A program made the position numbers and the translations under genes. This document shows, piece after piece, positions 49,318-58,981 of a stretch of DNA of 64,000 nucleotides. This DNA comes from Alicycliphilus denitrificans K601 (lineage in GTDB: Bacteria > Pseudomonadota > Gammaproteobacteria > Burkholderiales > Burkholderiaceae_C): assembly GCF_000204645.1 (NCBI RefSeq), contig NC_015422.1, positions 4,306,001 through 4,370,000 of the forward strand, read 5' to 3'. Each line of letters begins with the position of its first letter. Position 1 is the first letter of the stretch. The notes under the pieces were generated by a model. The model saw nothing but the letters and a program-made list of their open reading frames with translations, did not search any database and was not told the origin of the DNA.

Positions 49318-50238
49318 ATGCAACATGTTTCTTCGATGATCGACCTGCTGTCCTCCGCGTACGTGACGGGCGAGGACGTGGCCGCGCACCTGCGCTCGCT
49401 CGGCGAGTGCAGGGTCGAGGTGACCCGCCTGGAGCGCGATGGCGCCTGCACCGACTTCCTGGCGATAGAAATCCCGGGCCTGGATGCGCAGGCGCCGCGC
49501 CTGGGCATCGTGGGCCGCCTCGGCGGCATCGGCGCGCGCCCCGCGGTGAGCGGGCTGGTATCGGACAGCGACGGCGCCGTGGTCGCGCTCGCGGCCGCCG
49601 CGAAGATGCTCGGCATGGCGCAGCGCGGCGACGCGATGCCCGGCGCCGTGCACATCCACACGCACATCTGCCCGCGCGCGGGCACGCGGCCCCACCATCC
49701 CGTACCGATGATGCGTTCGCCATTCCCCATGCGCGAGATGATGGCCCACGAAGTCAGCCCGCGCATGGACGCCATCCTCTCGGTGGACACCACGCGCGGC
49801 AACCGCCTCGTGAACCATCGCGGCGTGGCGCTGACGCCCGTAGCCAAGGAAGGCTGGCTGCTGCCCATTCCCGACCTTCTGCTGGACGTGATGAGCTGGG
49901 TGAGCGGCGAGCTGCCGGTCACGCTGCCGCTGACCACGCAGGACATCACCCCCTACGAGAACGGGCTGCCGCATGTGAACTCGATCATGCAGCCCGCCAT
50001 CGCAACCCCCGCGCCGGTAGTGGGCGTGGCGCTCACCGCGCAGGCCACCGTGCCCGGCTGCGCCACGGGCGTGACCAATGCCTGGGACGCCGATGTGGCG
50101 ATGCGCTTTTGCATCGAGACCGCCAAGCTGTTCGGCCAGCGCACGCTGTCGTTCGTGAACGAGGAGCATTGGGAGCAGTTGCAGGCGCGCTACGGCTCGC
50201 TCGCGCACCTGCAGGGCGTGGGCCGGGAACTGGCATGA
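49318..50238 (+). CDS. DUF1177 protein
   Basis: A 306-residue DUF1177 member. Visible features: GLVSDSDGAVVALAAAAKM near residue 80, AVHIHTHICPRAG (three spaced His/Cys) near 115, DAILSVDTTRGNRLVNHRG near 155, and VPGCATGVTNAWDADVAMRF near 245. The Asp, His and Glu spacing recalls M20/M42 metallopeptidases, but this likeness is my own reading. It overlaps the AroM-like gene by four bases. Confidence 0.85.
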   Translation: MQHVSSMIDLLSSAYVTGEDVAAHLRSLGECRVEVTRLERDGACTDFLAIEIPGLDAQAPRLGIVGRLGGIGARPAVSGLVSDSDGAVVALAAAAKMLGMAQRGDAMPGAVHIHTHICPRAGTRPHHPVPMMRSPFPMREMMAHEVSPRMDAILSVDTTRGNRLVNHRGVALTPVAKEGWLLPIPDLLLDVMSWVSGELPVTLPLTTQDITPYENGLPHVNSIMQPAIATPAPVVGVALTAQATVPGCATGVTNAWDADVAMRFCIETAKLFGQRTLSFVNEEHWEQLQARYGSLAHLQGVGRELA

Positions 50239-50912
50239 GCAGGCGCATTGCGTTCTTCACCATCGGCGAATCGCCGCGCAGCGACGTGGTTCCCGCCATG
50301 AGCGCACTGCTGGGCGAGCACGTGCAGATCGACGAATACGGAGCGCTCGACGCACTCGATGCCCCGGCGCGCGAGCGGCTTGCGCCGCGCCCCGGCGCAC
50401 ACTGCTTCGCCACGCGGCTGCGCGACGGCGGCTCCATCACGCTGGACAAGGAGGCCACCGAGCAACGCCTGGCCGAAGTGATGCGCGAAGCCGACGACGC
50501 GGGCTACGACCTGCTCGTGCCGCTGTGCACCGGCACCGCCCTGCCCGCGCTGCGCACCTGGATGGTCGAGCCCCAGCAGGTCGTGGACCAGGCCATGGTG
50601 GCGCTGGCCCGCCACGCGCACTGCGTGGGCGCCCTCGTGCCGCTGGCCACGCAGATTGAGACCTTCCACCTCGCGCAGCCGCTGCCCTGCGCGCTGCGCG
50701 TGGATCACGCATCCCCCTACGAGCGCGACGCCGCCGCGGCCGCCGCGGCCTTCGAACGCGCGGGACGCGCGTTGGCCGGTTGCGACTTCATCGTTATGCA
50801 CTGCATGGGCTACACCGAGGCCATGCGCGCGCAGGTGGCGCGCGCCAGCGGCCGGCCCACGCTGCTGTCCAACCACCTCGTCGCCCACACGCTTGCGCAG
50901 TTGCTGGCGTGA
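50235..50912 (+). CDS. AroM-family protein (Asp/Glu racemase-like fold)
   Basis: A 225-residue AroM-like protein. FFTIGESPRSDVVPAM at the start is the AroM signature. Two Cys segments, LVPLCTGTALPAL and VMHCMGYTEAMR, are placed as in the two-Cys cofactor-independent racemases and decarboxylases of the Asp/Glu/hydantoin superfamily. AroM itself has no known reaction. Coupled to DUF1177. Confidence 0.88.
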   Translation: MSRRIAFFTIGESPRSDVVPAMSALLGEHVQIDEYGALDALDAPARERLAPRPGAHCFATRLRDGGSITLDKEATEQRLAEVMREADDAGYDLLVPLCTGTALPALRTWMVEPQQVVDQAMVALARHAHCVGALVPLATQIETFHLAQPLPCALRVDHASPYERDAAAAAAAFERAGRALAGCDFIVMHCMGYTEAMRAQVARASGRPTLLSNHLVAHTLAQLLA

Positions 50913-50946
50913 CACCCGTTTCATCGACCCAAGGAAAGCCCTTCCC

Positions 50947-51927
50947 ATGATCCACCGCCGCACCCTGATCGCCCTGGCCGCATCGGCCACGCTGCTGGCC
51001 GCCGCCCCCACCCACGCGCAATCGGACTGGAAGCCCGTGCGCCCCGTAAAACTGCTCGTGGGCTTCGCGCCCGGCGGCTCCGCCGACACGCTGGCCCGCC
51101 TGATCGCCGAGCCGCTGAGCCAGAAGCTGGGCCAGCCCGTCGTCGTGGACAACGTGCCCGGCGCGGGCGGCAACATCATGGCGGGGCGCCTGGCCACCTC
51201 GGCCGCCGATGGCTACACGCTGGGCATCGGGGCCGCGGGCTCGATGGCGATCACCTTCGAGCTCAACCCCAAGGCCACCCCCTACAAGCCCGAGAGCTTC
51301 ACACCCGTGACGATGCTGGCCACGCAGCCGAACGTGGTCATCGTCAACATGTCCGTTCCCGCGAACAACATCGGCGAACTCAAGGACTACATCGCCCGCA
51401 CGCCGTCGGCCAGCTACGGCATCGCGGGCATCGGCATCTCGAACCACCTGATCGCCGAAGCCATGCTCGCGCGCATGGGCGTGAAAATGGCCGCCGTGCC
51501 CTACAAGGGCGCCGCCCCCGTCATCACCGACCTGCTGGGCGGCCACATCGCAATGACGATGGACAACATCACCACCGCCGCACAGCTCGCCAAGGAAGGC
51601 AAGGTGAAAGCGCTGGGCGTGACCACAGCCAAGCGCGCGCCGCAACTGCCCGACGTTCCCACGCTGCAGGAGCAGGGCCTGGCGGGCTTCGACATGCCGA
51701 CCTGGCAAGGCCTGTTCCTGCCCGCGGGCACGCCCGCGCCCGTGGTGGCGGCCTATTACGCGGCCATGCAGGACATCCTGAAAAGCGCCTCGACCCGCGA
51801 GAAGATGGCGCACCTGGGCTCGCAGCCCGTCGTGGGCATGAAGCCCGCGCAGTTCACCGCCTACCTCGAAGCCGATCGCAAGCAGTGGGCGGCCACCATC
51901 AAGGCCGCGCGCATCGAACCGCAGTAA
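50947..51927 (+). CDS. Bug/TctC-family tricarboxylate-type substrate-binding protein
   Basis: A 326-residue periplasmic receptor with signal peptide (ATLLAAAPTHAQ). The mature part begins with VRPVKLLVGFAPGGSADTLARL, and GQPVVVDNVPGAGGN, AVPYKGAAPVITDLLGG are Bug hallmarks. No TctA/TctB partner is nearby. Bug proteins bind carboxylates and amino acids such as Asp, Glu and nicotinate, which suits the peptidase/racemase-like neighbours. A LysR remnant on the other strand starts right at its stop codon. Confidence 0.9.
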   Translation: MIHRRTLIALAASATLLAAAPTHAQSDWKPVRPVKLLVGFAPGGSADTLARLIAEPLSQKLGQPVVVDNVPGAGGNIMAGRLATSAADGYTLGIGAAGSMAITFELNPKATPYKPESFTPVTMLATQPNVVIVNMSVPANNIGELKDYIARTPSASYGIAGIGISNHLIAEAMLARMGVKMAAVPYKGAAPVITDLLGGHIAMTMDNITTAAQLAKEGKVKALGVTTAKRAPQLPDVPTLQEQGLAGFDMPTWQGLFLPAGTPAPVVAAYYAAMQDILKSASTREKMAHLGSQPVVGMKPAQFTAYLEADRKQWAATIKAARIEPQ

Positions 51928-52738
51928 CCAGCAGTCCTCCGCCTGCCGCACGGCTTCGAGCCACTGCGCGAAAAGCTGCGCCTCGGCGGATGCGCCCTCG
52001 GCCACCGCGTAGTCATAGCGCTCCAACGGCAGCCGCACCTGCGGCAGCGGCGAGCGCGGGACCATCGCCACGCCCAGGCCATCGACGGCCGCCTGCAACA
52101 CGAGATGCAGGTGGTCGAAGTCCAGCCGCCCGGCAGGCTTGAAGCGCGGCGCGCCCGCGATGCGCAGCCAATCGGCCCAGTCGCGCTGGCGCGAGCACGC
52201 GCGCAGCTGCACGTGGGCCACCAGCGCGCGCGGCGTGCAGGCCCCTTCCAGGCCCTGCCCCTCGAACAGCACGGGCGCGCCCACCACCAGCGCCTCGTCC
52301 TCCAGGTAGGGGCGCAGCCGAAGCGCGGCGGGCCAGCCCTGCGTCCCGCGGCGGATGGCGATGTCGAAGCCCTCGCCGGGCGGCGCCGTACTGGTGGCCA
52401 CCTGCGGCTCGATGCCGGGGTGCTGCGCCACGAAGTCCGGCAGGCGCGGGATCAGCCAGCGCACGGCGAACGATGGCCGCACGTCGATACGTGCCTGCGT
52501 ACCGCGCGCGCGGGCGCTCGGGCCATGAGCGCCTGCGCAGCGCCGGCGATCTGCGCGAGCGCCGCGGCGGCCTCGGTCTGGAACGCCTGGCCCTGCGCGG
52601 TGAGCACCACCTGCCGCGTGCACCGCTCGAACAGCACGGCGCCCAGATAGGCCTCCAGGCTCTTGATCTGGCGGCTGATGGCGCCATGCGTCACGTGCAA
52701 CTCGGCGGCGGCCAGGGTGAAGCTCTCGTGCCGCGCTG
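51928..52738 (-). pseudogene. LysR-family regulator remnant (5' deleted, frameshifted, no stop)
   Basis: Two pieces of one GcvA-like LysR protein. The HTH part (ARHESFTLAAAELHVTHGAISRQIKS...) is in one frame (to ~52515) and the effector-binding part (RIDVRPSFAVRWLIPRLPDF...) in another. The shift falls in the (GC)n tract at about 52504-52513, where removing one GC restores the frame. The start codon and first ~15-20 residues are missing at ~52738, where sequence of another gene begins. At the 3' end the frame runs without a stop into the antisense of the Bug gene. Confidence 0.82.
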
Positions 52739-53236
52739 CCCACCGACGTGGTGCTCTATCTGCTGCTGCCGATGTACGGCCCGGCCTTCGGCATCACGCT
52801 GGCCGAGGCGGGCGTGCTGCTCGCAGCCAACCGGCTGGTGCGCATCGTGGGTTATGGCTGGGTGGCGCGCTTCTATGCGCGCCGCGGCGACCGCGCCACC
52901 TGCACGCTGGCCGTGGCGGCAGCGGTGCTGTGCGCCCTGGGCAACGCGGCGCTCAGCGGCTTCTGGGCGCTGCTGCCGCTGCGGCTGCTGTGGGGGCTGT
53001 GCTTCGCGGCGCTGAACCTGTCCACGCAGGTGCTGGCGACGGCCATGCCGCTGGGCGCGGCGGCGCGCTCGGTCCGCTCGCGCGCCTTCATCGCCGTGGA
53101 GCCGATGCTGGCGCTGCCGCTGGCCGCCGTGGCGAGCGAGGTGGCAGGGCCGCGCTGGATCTTCCTGCTGCCCGGCGGCGCGGCGGCGCTGATGCTGGCG
53201 CTGGCCGCCGTGGAGTGCGCGCGGCCCGCCCGGTGA
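52735..53236 (+). pseudogene. MFS transporter remnant (both ends missing)
   Basis: The frame LPTDVVLYLLLPMYG...ARPAR encodes about six membrane helices, matching the N-terminal half of an MFS carrier (helix 1 onwards; ANRLVRIVGYGWVARFYARRGD is the helix 2-3 loop). The initial ~20-25 residues and start are lost at the junction with the LysR remnant. It ends at 53236, about half the usual ~400-residue length. A residual ATG/GTG inside (52748) could be used but gives an incomplete protein. Confidence 0.75.
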
Positions 53237-53244
53237 GTCTTATG

Positions 53245-53307
53245 AGTCAAATCGGCCTTCTACGCTTATGCAGAAAGCGCTGATAGCTCATATTTTCGGA
53301 GCAATCA
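53245..53307 (-). repeat. Stop-codon-anchored repeat, copy c (acyl-CoA dehydrogenase stop)
   Basis: On the minus strand it starts with the TGA of the acyl-CoA dehydrogenase gene, then TTGCTCC...TGAGCTATCAGCGCTTTC...AGCGTAGAAGGCCGATTTG. It keeps GCTATCAGCGCTT, AAGCGT and AGGCCGATTT of the consensus. Confidence 0.8.
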
Positions 53308-54435
53308 GGCCAGCGCGCGCTGGATCAGGATCTTCTGCACGTCGCTCGTGCCCTCGTAGATCTGGCACACGCGCACGTCGCGGTAGATGCGCTCCACGGG
53401 GAAGTCGTTCACCACGCCGTAGCCGCCCAGGGTCTGGATGGCGGCGCTGCAGACCCGTTCCGCCATCTCGCTCGCGAACAGCTTGGCCATGGCGGCCTCC
53501 TTCAGGCAGGGCCGGCCGGCGTCGCGCAGGCTGGCGGCGTGCCAGATGAGCTGGCGCGCGGCCTCGATCTGCGTGGCGCAGTCGGCCAGGCGGAAGCCCA
53601 CGGCCTGGTGGTTGAAGATGGGCTGGCCGAAGCTCTCGCGCTCCTTGGCGTACTGCACGGCGAACTCGAAGGCGCTTCTCGCCATGCCCACGCTCTGCGC
53701 GGCGATGCCGATGCGCCCGCCCTCCAGCGCGCCCAGCGCGATCTTGTAGCCCTCGCCCTCGGCGCCGATGAGGTTCTCGGCCGGGATGCGGCAGCCGTCG
53801 AAGTTGATCTGCGCCGTGTCGCTGCTGTGCTGGCCGAGCTTGTCCTCCAGCCGCGCGACCACATAGCCGGGCGTGTCCGTCGGCACCAGGAAGGCGCTCA
53901 TGCCCTTCTTGCCCGCGCCCTTGTCGGTCACAGCGATGACGATGGCGACCTGCCCGTTCTTGCCGCTGGTGATGAACTGCTTGACGCCATTGATCACGTA
54001 TCCGTCGCCGTCCTTCGCCGCCGTGGTGCGCAGCGCGGAGGCGTCGGAGCCCACGTGCGGCTCGGTGAGGCAGAACGCGCCGAGCATCTCGCCGCGCGCC
54101 AGCGGCGTGAGCCAGTCGCGCTTTTGCTGCGCGTTGCCGTAGCGCATGAGGATGGCGTTGACCGGGCAATTGGTCACGGAGATCGCCGTGCTGGTGCCGC
54201 CGTCGCCCGCGGCGATTTCTTCGAGCACCAGGGCCAGCGTGAGGTAGTCCAGGCCCGCGCCGCCCAGTTCCTCGGGCACGCAGATGCCGTAGGCGCCCAG
54301 CGCGGCCAGGCCGCGGTGGGCCTCGCGCGGGAAGTGGTGTTCCTTGTCCCAGCGCGCCGCATTCGGCCACAGCTGGTCTTGGGCGAAGTCGCGCACGGCG
54401 TCGCGGATCATTTCCTGGTCTTGGGTCAGCAGCAT
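53305..54435 (-). CDS. Short/branched-chain acyl-CoA dehydrogenase
   Basis: A 376-residue flavoenzyme. AFCLTEPHVGSDASALRTTA and GVKQFITSGKNG are the FAD/substrate loops, and IQTLGGYGVVNDFPVERIYRDVRV...YEGTSDVQ is the C-terminal signature; the catalytic Glu is in that last segment (YEGT), as in butyryl/2-methylacyl-CoA dehydrogenases and unlike isovaleryl-CoA dehydrogenase. It probably serves butyrate, valine or isoleucine intermediates. The TGA is part of repeat copy c. Confidence 0.92.
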   Translation of the reverse strand: MLLTQDQEMIRDAVRDFAQDQLWPNAARWDKEHHFPREAHRGLAALGAYGICVPEELGGAGLDYLTLALVLEEIAAGDGGTSTAISVTNCPVNAILMRYGNAQQKRDWLTPLARGEMLGAFCLTEPHVGSDASALRTTAAKDGDGYVINGVKQFITSGKNGQVAIVIAVTDKGAGKKGMSAFLVPTDTPGYVVARLEDKLGQHSSDTAQINFDGCRIPAENLIGAEGEGYKIALGALEGGRIGIAAQSVGMARSAFEFAVQYAKERESFGQPIFNHQAVGFRLADCATQIEAARQLIWHAASLRDAGRPCLKEAAMAKLFASEMAERVCSAAIQTLGGYGVVNDFPVERIYRDVRVCQIYEGTSDVQKILIQRALA

Positions 54436-54458
54436 CGTCGTCTCCCTCTGAATTCGGT

Positions 54459-55127
54459 CTACCAATGGGTGGCGCGGCGGCCATCGTGGTGCAGCAGGCG
54501 GCCCTTGTCCGCGGGCGCGAGGTCCGCCAGCGTCTCGCGCATGCCGCGCACGCTTTGCGCCGCGGTGAGCGGCGCGCCGGTGCCGCCCATGTCGGTCTGC
54601 ACCCAGCCGGGGTCGATGGTGACCAGCGTGGCAGCAGGATAGTCGTGCTGCGCCGCGGCCACGGCCATGTTGAGCGCGGCCTTGCTTGCGCGGTAGAGCC
54701 ACGAGTCGCTGCCCGGCACGCTGCCGATCTGCGACATGGACGAGGACAGGAAGGCGAACACGCCGCGCGCGTCGGCCACGAGCGGCGCGACCTGCGGGAT
54801 GGCCTGCATGGCGCCGAGCACGTTGGTGTGCATGACGGCGTCGAAGTCCTCGCGCGTGGGCGGCGTGAGCGCGCCGGGACGACGGATGACGCCGGCCACG
54901 TAGAGCGCCACGTCGAGCCGCTCCCCGTCGAGCATCCAGGCCAGGCCGCTAACGCTCGCGGGGTTGGCCACGTCCACCGTGAGCGCCTGCGCGCCCAGGG
55001 CCTGCACGCGCTCGCGGCCCGCGTCGCCGCGCACGGTGGCGATGACGCGGCAGCCGGCCCCGCGGTACTGCCGCACGAATTCGAGGCCTATGCCGCGCGA
55101 GGCGCCGATCACCAGGATGGTTGCCAT
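54459..55127 (-). CDS. Short-chain dehydrogenase/reductase
   Basis: A 222-residue SDR. MATILVIGASRGIGLEFVRQY holds the TGxxxGIG-type nucleotide motif, YVAGVIRR takes the place of NNAG, and SWLYRASKAALNMA carries the catalytic YxxxK. Family members of this C-factor-like subgroup reduce carbonyls with NADPH. It lies between the thiolase and acyl-CoA dehydrogenase genes. The start was placed at ATG 55127, as the in-frame extension upstream is repeat sequence. Confidence 0.88.
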   Translation of the reverse strand: MATILVIGASRGIGLEFVRQYRGAGCRVIATVRGDAGRERVQALGAQALTVDVANPASVSGLAWMLDGERLDVALYVAGVIRRPGALTPPTREDFDAVMHTNVLGAMQAIPQVAPLVADARGVFAFLSSSMSQIGSVPGSDSWLYRASKAALNMAVAAAQHDYPAATLVTIDPGWVQTDMGGTGAPLTAAQSVRGMRETLADLAPADKGRLLHHDGRRATHW

Positions 55128-55138
55128 GGAGTCATGAG

Positions 55139-55199
55139 TAGAAAAGGCCGCCAACGCTTGCCTATCAAGCGCCGGCAGCTATTCATACAGTAGCAATCA
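55139..55199 (-). repeat. Stop-codon-anchored repeat, copy b (thiolase stop)
   Basis: On the minus strand it starts with the thiolase TGA, then TTGCTACTGTATGAATAGCTG, the stem CCGGCGCTTG...CAAGCGTTGG and CGGCCTTTTC. It fills the 69-base gap to the SDR gene. Confidence 0.85.
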
Positions 55200-56387
55200 A
55201 ACGAGCTCGATGGCCATGGCCGTGGCCTCGCCGCCACCGATGCACAGCGTGGCCAGGCCCTTCTTCTTGCCGCGGCCTTTGAGCGCGTGGATCAGCGTGA
55301 CCAGGATGCGCGCGCCGCTGGCGCCGATGGGGTGGCCCAGCGCGCAGGCGCCGCCGTTGACGTTGACCTTTTCGTGCGGCACCTTGAGGTCGGCCATCAG
55401 CGCCATGGGGACGACGGCGAAGGCCTCGTTGATCTCCCACAGGTCCACGTCCTCCACCTTCCAGCCCGCCTTCCTGAGCGCCTTCTCGGTCGCGCCAACG
55501 GGGGCGGTGGTGAACCACTCGGGCGCCTGCGCGTGCGTGGCATGGGCCACGATCCGCGCCAGCGGCTTGCAGCCGAGCTGCCTGGCGGTGGACTCGCGCA
55601 TCAGCACCATGGCAGCGGCGCCGTCGTTGATGCTGGAGCTGGACGCGGCGGTGATGGTGCCGTCCTTCTTGAAGGCGGGCTTGAGGCTGGCGATCTTGTC
55701 CAGCCTGGCCTTGGCCGGGCCTTCGTCGATGCTCACCGTCACCTCGCCCTTGCGGGTCTTGACGGTGACGGGCGTGATCTCGGCGGCGAAGGCGCCGCTG
55801 GCGGTGGCGGCCTGGGCGCGCTTGACGCTTTCGATGGCGAAGGCGTCCTGCTGCTCGCGCGTGAACTGGTACTTGGCCGCGCAGTCCTCGCCGAAGGTGC
55901 CCATGGAGCGGCCGGCCTCGTAGGCGTCCTCCAGGCCGTCGAGCATCATGTGGTCGAAGATCTTGTCGTGGCCCATGCGGTAGCCGGCGCGGCCCTTCTT
56001 GAGCAGGTAGGGCGCGTTGGTCATGCTCTCCATGCCGCCGGCGACCATCACATCGCGGCTGCCGGCCACGAGCTGGTCGTGCGCGAGGATGGTGGCCTCC
56101 ATGCCAGCGCCGCACATCTTGGACAGGGTCACCGCGCCCGTGCTTTGCGGCAGGCCGCCCTTGAAGCCCGCCTGGCGCGCGGGCGCCTGGCCCTGGCCGG
56201 CCATCAGGCAGTTGCCGAACAGCACCTCTTCCACCTGCTCGGGCCGGATGCCGGCGCGCTCGACGGCGGCACGGATGGCGGCGCCGCCCAGGTCATGGGC
56301 GGCCAGGTCGGCGAAGTCGCTCTGAAAGCCCCCCATGGGCGTGCGCGCGGCGCTGACGATGACGACGGGGTCTTGATGCTGGCTCAT
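55197..56387 (-). CDS. atoB: Acetyl-CoA C-acetyltransferase (thiolase)
   Basis: A 396-residue thiolase. The acyl-accepting Cys is in [11 protein letters not shown] (near residue 91), the His in [16 protein letters not shown] (near 350) and the second Cys in [11 protein letters not shown] near the end. It splits acetoacetyl-CoA or joins two acetyl-CoA, linking leucine breakdown to central metabolism or PHB synthesis. AAGGAGA precedes the ATG although the start lies within the aceK stop (ATGA). Confidence 0.94.
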   Translation of the reverse strand: MSQHQDPVVIVSAARTPMGGFQSDFADLAAHDLGGAAIRAAVERAGIRPEQVEEVLFGNCLMAGQGQAPARQAGFKGGLPQSTGAVTLSKMCGAGMEATILAHDQLVAGSRDVMVAGGMESMTNAPYLLKKGRAGYRMGHDKIFDHMMLDGLEDAYEAGRSMGTFGEDCAAKYQFTREQQDAFAIESVKRAQAATASGAFAAEITPVTVKTRKGEVTVSIDEGPAKARLDKIASLKPAFKKDGTITAASSSSINDGAAAMVLMRESTARQLGCKPLARIVAHATHAQAPEWFTTAPVGATEKALRKAGWKVEDVDLWEINEAFAVVPMALMADLKVPHEKVNVNGGACALGHPIGASGARILVTLIHALKGRGKKKGLATLCIGGGEATAMAIELV

Positions 56388-58210
56388 AGGGAATCTCCTT
56401 GGGGTTGATGGGAAGGGGACGCGCAGCGGAAGCGCCGCGCGCCGTCGTAGGGAAACACGTCGTAGACATGGCCGGCCTGTATGCGCTCCTTGTGCGACTG
56501 CCAGAAGTCCACGTCCAGCAAGTCGGCATGGTGGCGCATGAACGCCGCGCGCACGGCTTCGTTGCCTAGCAGAAAGGGGCCGAAGGTCTCGGGGAACACG
56601 TCGCGCGGGCCCACGGGCCACCAGACCTCGCCAGAGAGCTCGTCCTCCTCGCAGCGCGGCGGCGGCACGCGGCGGAAGTTGCAGTCCGTCACGTACTCGA
56701 TCTCGTCGTAGTCGTAGAACACCACCTTGCCGTTGCGCGTGATGCCGAAGTTCTTCCACAGCATGTCGCCGGGGAAGATGTTGGCCGCCACAAGATCCTT
56801 GATGGCATTGCCGTACTCGAGCACGGCATGCTCCAGGGCGCTCGCGGCCTCGGGCTTGTCCAGGCCTGCGTCGATGCATTCCTGCAGGTGGATGTTGAGC
56901 GGGACCATGCGCCGCTCGATGTACAGGTGGTCGATGATGACCTCCTGCCGGCCGTCGCCGTCGCGGTCGCTGATCTCGAGCTGGCTGGGCGCATGTCTGC
57001 GTATCTCCTCGATCAGCTCATCGGAAAAGCGGTCGCGCGGAAACGCCACCAGGCTGTATTCCAGCGTGTCGGCCATGCGACCCACGCGGTCGTGCTGCTT
57101 GACCAGCAGGTACTTGGCCTGCACCTGCTCGCGCGTCGTCTCTTTGGGCGCCGGGAAATGGTCCCGGATGAGCTTGAACACGTAGGGAAAGCTCGGCAGA
57201 TCGAAGACCAGCATCACCATGCCTTTGATGCCGGGGGCGATGCGGAACTTGTCGCTGGAATACTTCAGGTGGTGCAGGAAGTCGCGGTAGAACAGCGTCT
57301 TGCCCTGCTTGGCCAGCCCGAGAGCGATGTAGAGCTCGGCCCGGGGCTTCCTCGGCATGAGGCTGGCGAGGAACTGCACGTAGGCGCTGGGGATCTCCAT
57401 GTCCACCATGAAGTACGCGCGCGCGAAGGAGAACAGCATCTGCAGGTCGTTCTCGCCGAACAGCGCAGCGTCGATCACCAGGCCGCCGCGCTCGCCATGC
57501 AGCAGGGGCAGCGCGAACGGCAGCTCGTTGAAGCCGTTGATCACCTTGCCGACCACGTACGCGCCCTTGTTGCGGAAGAACAGGCTGGACAGCACCTGGA
57601 TCTGGAAGTTGCTGCGCAGCTTCGCGGCGCCCAGGCGCTGCTCCATGGCACGCGCCACGCAGGCCACGTCGCGCCGCAGGTCTTCGAAAGGGTGCTGCAG
57701 CGCGAAGTCCTCGACGAGGCTGGAGACCACCGCCGACAGGCCGCCCGGCGCGGGATAGTAGGCGCGGTAGGTGGGCCGCGCCGTGGGGTCGTCGCTCTCG
57801 ATGTACTCGGTGCTGACCGCGGGCCGCACGAAGATGAAGTCGTTGTGGAAATGCGTGCGGTGCAGGATCTTGGTGGTGACCGAGTTGAAGAAGGTCTCGG
57901 CCAGCTCGGGTCGCAGGTGGTTCACCATGAGGCCGATGTAGTGCAGCTTAACCTGGTGCCACAGGTCCATGGGCTGGGCGCCGGCGTTGAACTCCTTGTC
58001 GAGCCGGCGCACGCACTCCTTGACGCGCAGGTCGTAGAACTCGATGCGCTCGCGCTGCGCGCGCTGCTGGCCATGCCAGTCGGCCGTTTCGAAACGGTGC
58101 TTGGCGCGCGCCGACTCGGCGCGGAACAGGCGGTAGTGGCGGTTGAAGCCGTCCATCATCGCCTTGGCGATGTCATAGGCCTGCGGGGCATCTAGTCGCT
58201 CGGGAAACAT
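56384..58210 (-). CDS. aceK: Isocitrate dehydrogenase kinase/phosphatase
   Basis: A 608-residue AceK. It switches isocitrate dehydrogenase off and on by phosphorylation, directing carbon into the glyoxylate shunt during growth on acetate or fatty acids. [21 protein letters not shown] is the ATP-binding start, [10 protein letters not shown] and [20 protein letters not shown] lie in the catalytic half, and the N-terminal helical domain is intact. It fits the acetyl-CoA-generating genes around it; four-base overlap with atoB. Confidence 0.95.
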   Translation of the reverse strand: MFPERLDAPQAYDIAKAMMDGFNRHYRLFRAESARAKHRFETADWHGQQRAQRERIEFYDLRVKECVRRLDKEFNAGAQPMDLWHQVKLHYIGLMVNHLRPELAETFFNSVTTKILHRTHFHNDFIFVRPAVSTEYIESDDPTARPTYRAYYPAPGGLSAVVSSLVEDFALQHPFEDLRRDVACVARAMEQRLGAAKLRSNFQIQVLSSLFFRNKGAYVVGKVINGFNELPFALPLLHGERGGLVIDAALFGENDLQMLFSFARAYFMVDMEIPSAYVQFLASLMPRKPRAELYIALGLAKQGKTLFYRDFLHHLKYSSDKFRIAPGIKGMVMLVFDLPSFPYVFKLIRDHFPAPKETTREQVQAKYLLVKQHDRVGRMADTLEYSLVAFPRDRFSDELIEEIRRHAPSQLEISDRDGDGRQEVIIDHLYIERRMVPLNIHLQECIDAGLDKPEAASALEHAVLEYGNAIKDLVAANIFPGDMLWKNFGITRNGKVVFYDYDEIEYVTDCNFRRVPPPRCEEDELSGEVWWPVGPRDVFPETFGPFLLGNEAVRAAFMRHHADLLDVDFWQSHKERIQAGHVYDVFPYDGARRFRCASPSHQPQGDSL

Positions 58211-58262
58211 GGGGCCGTGCCTGGCAGGGTGATCAATGGTACGGCGCCGCTCCGGTGGCCCG

Positions 58263-58928
58263 CTACTGGCCGCGCACGCGGCTGGCCACCAGGGCCACGG
58301 CCTGGCGGTACGCCTCGGCGAGCCCCGCCACGTCGGGCACGCTCATCTGCAGATTGGTGATGAGGCCGTTGTTCAGGCTGTAGCACCAGCCGTGAATCTG
58401 CACCTTCTGGCCGCGCGCCCAGGCATCCTGCATCACCGTGGAATGCGCGATGTTCATGACCTGCTCGACGACATTGAGCTCGCACAGCGCGTCATGGCGC
58501 CACGGCCGGTCGAGGCCTTCGAGCAGCACGGCATGCTTGTCGCGCACGTCCTTCACGTGGCGGATCCAGTTGTCCGCCAGGCCTATGCGCGCATCCTGCA
58601 GCGCCGCCAGCACGCCGCCGCAGCCGTAGTGGCCCACGACCATCAGGTGCTCCACCTTGAGCTGGTCCACCGCGTACTGGATGGTGGACAGGCAATTGAG
58701 ATCGGTGGGCACGACCACGTTGGCAATGTTGCGGTGCACGAACACCTCGCCGGGCTCCAGCCCCGTGATCTGGTTGGCCGGCACGCGGCTGTCGGAGCAG
58801 CCGATCCACATGTAGCGCGGCTTCTGCTGCGCCAGCAGGCCGGTGAAGAAGCCGGGCCGGTCACGCTCCATCTGTTCGGCCCACTCGCGGTTGTGGGCAA
58901 ACAGCTCGTCGATGGAGGTTGTGGTCAT
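58263..58928 (-). CDS. can: Beta-class carbonic anhydrase
   Basis: A 221-residue zinc enzyme hydrating CO2. [14 protein letters not shown] (Cys, Asp, Arg) and [12 protein letters not shown] (His, Cys) hold the zinc ligands. It lies between isovaleryl-CoA dehydrogenase and aceK; supplying bicarbonate for the ATP-dependent carboxylation by MccAB is a sensible role. AAGGA precedes the ATG. Confidence 0.95.
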   Translation of the reverse strand: MTTTSIDELFAHNREWAEQMERDRPGFFTGLLAQQKPRYMWIGCSDSRVPANQITGLEPGEVFVHRNIANVVVPTDLNCLSTIQYAVDQLKVEHLMVVGHYGCGGVLAALQDARIGLADNWIRHVKDVRDKHAVLLEGLDRPWRHDALCELNVVEQVMNIAHSTVMQDAWARGQKVQIHGWCYSLNNGLITNLQMSVPDVAGLAEAYRQAVALVASRVRGQ

Positions 58929-58981
58929 GGGGCAATCCTTTTCTTTTGGTGTGGACGAAAGAGCGGCGCCGGCGCAGGCTG

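Noticed and set aside
52748..53236. Functional short MFS protein starting at 52748
   Set aside because: The homologous frame extends upstream (LPTD) into the junction and stops after about six helices; a half-carrier without partner is better read as a remnant.
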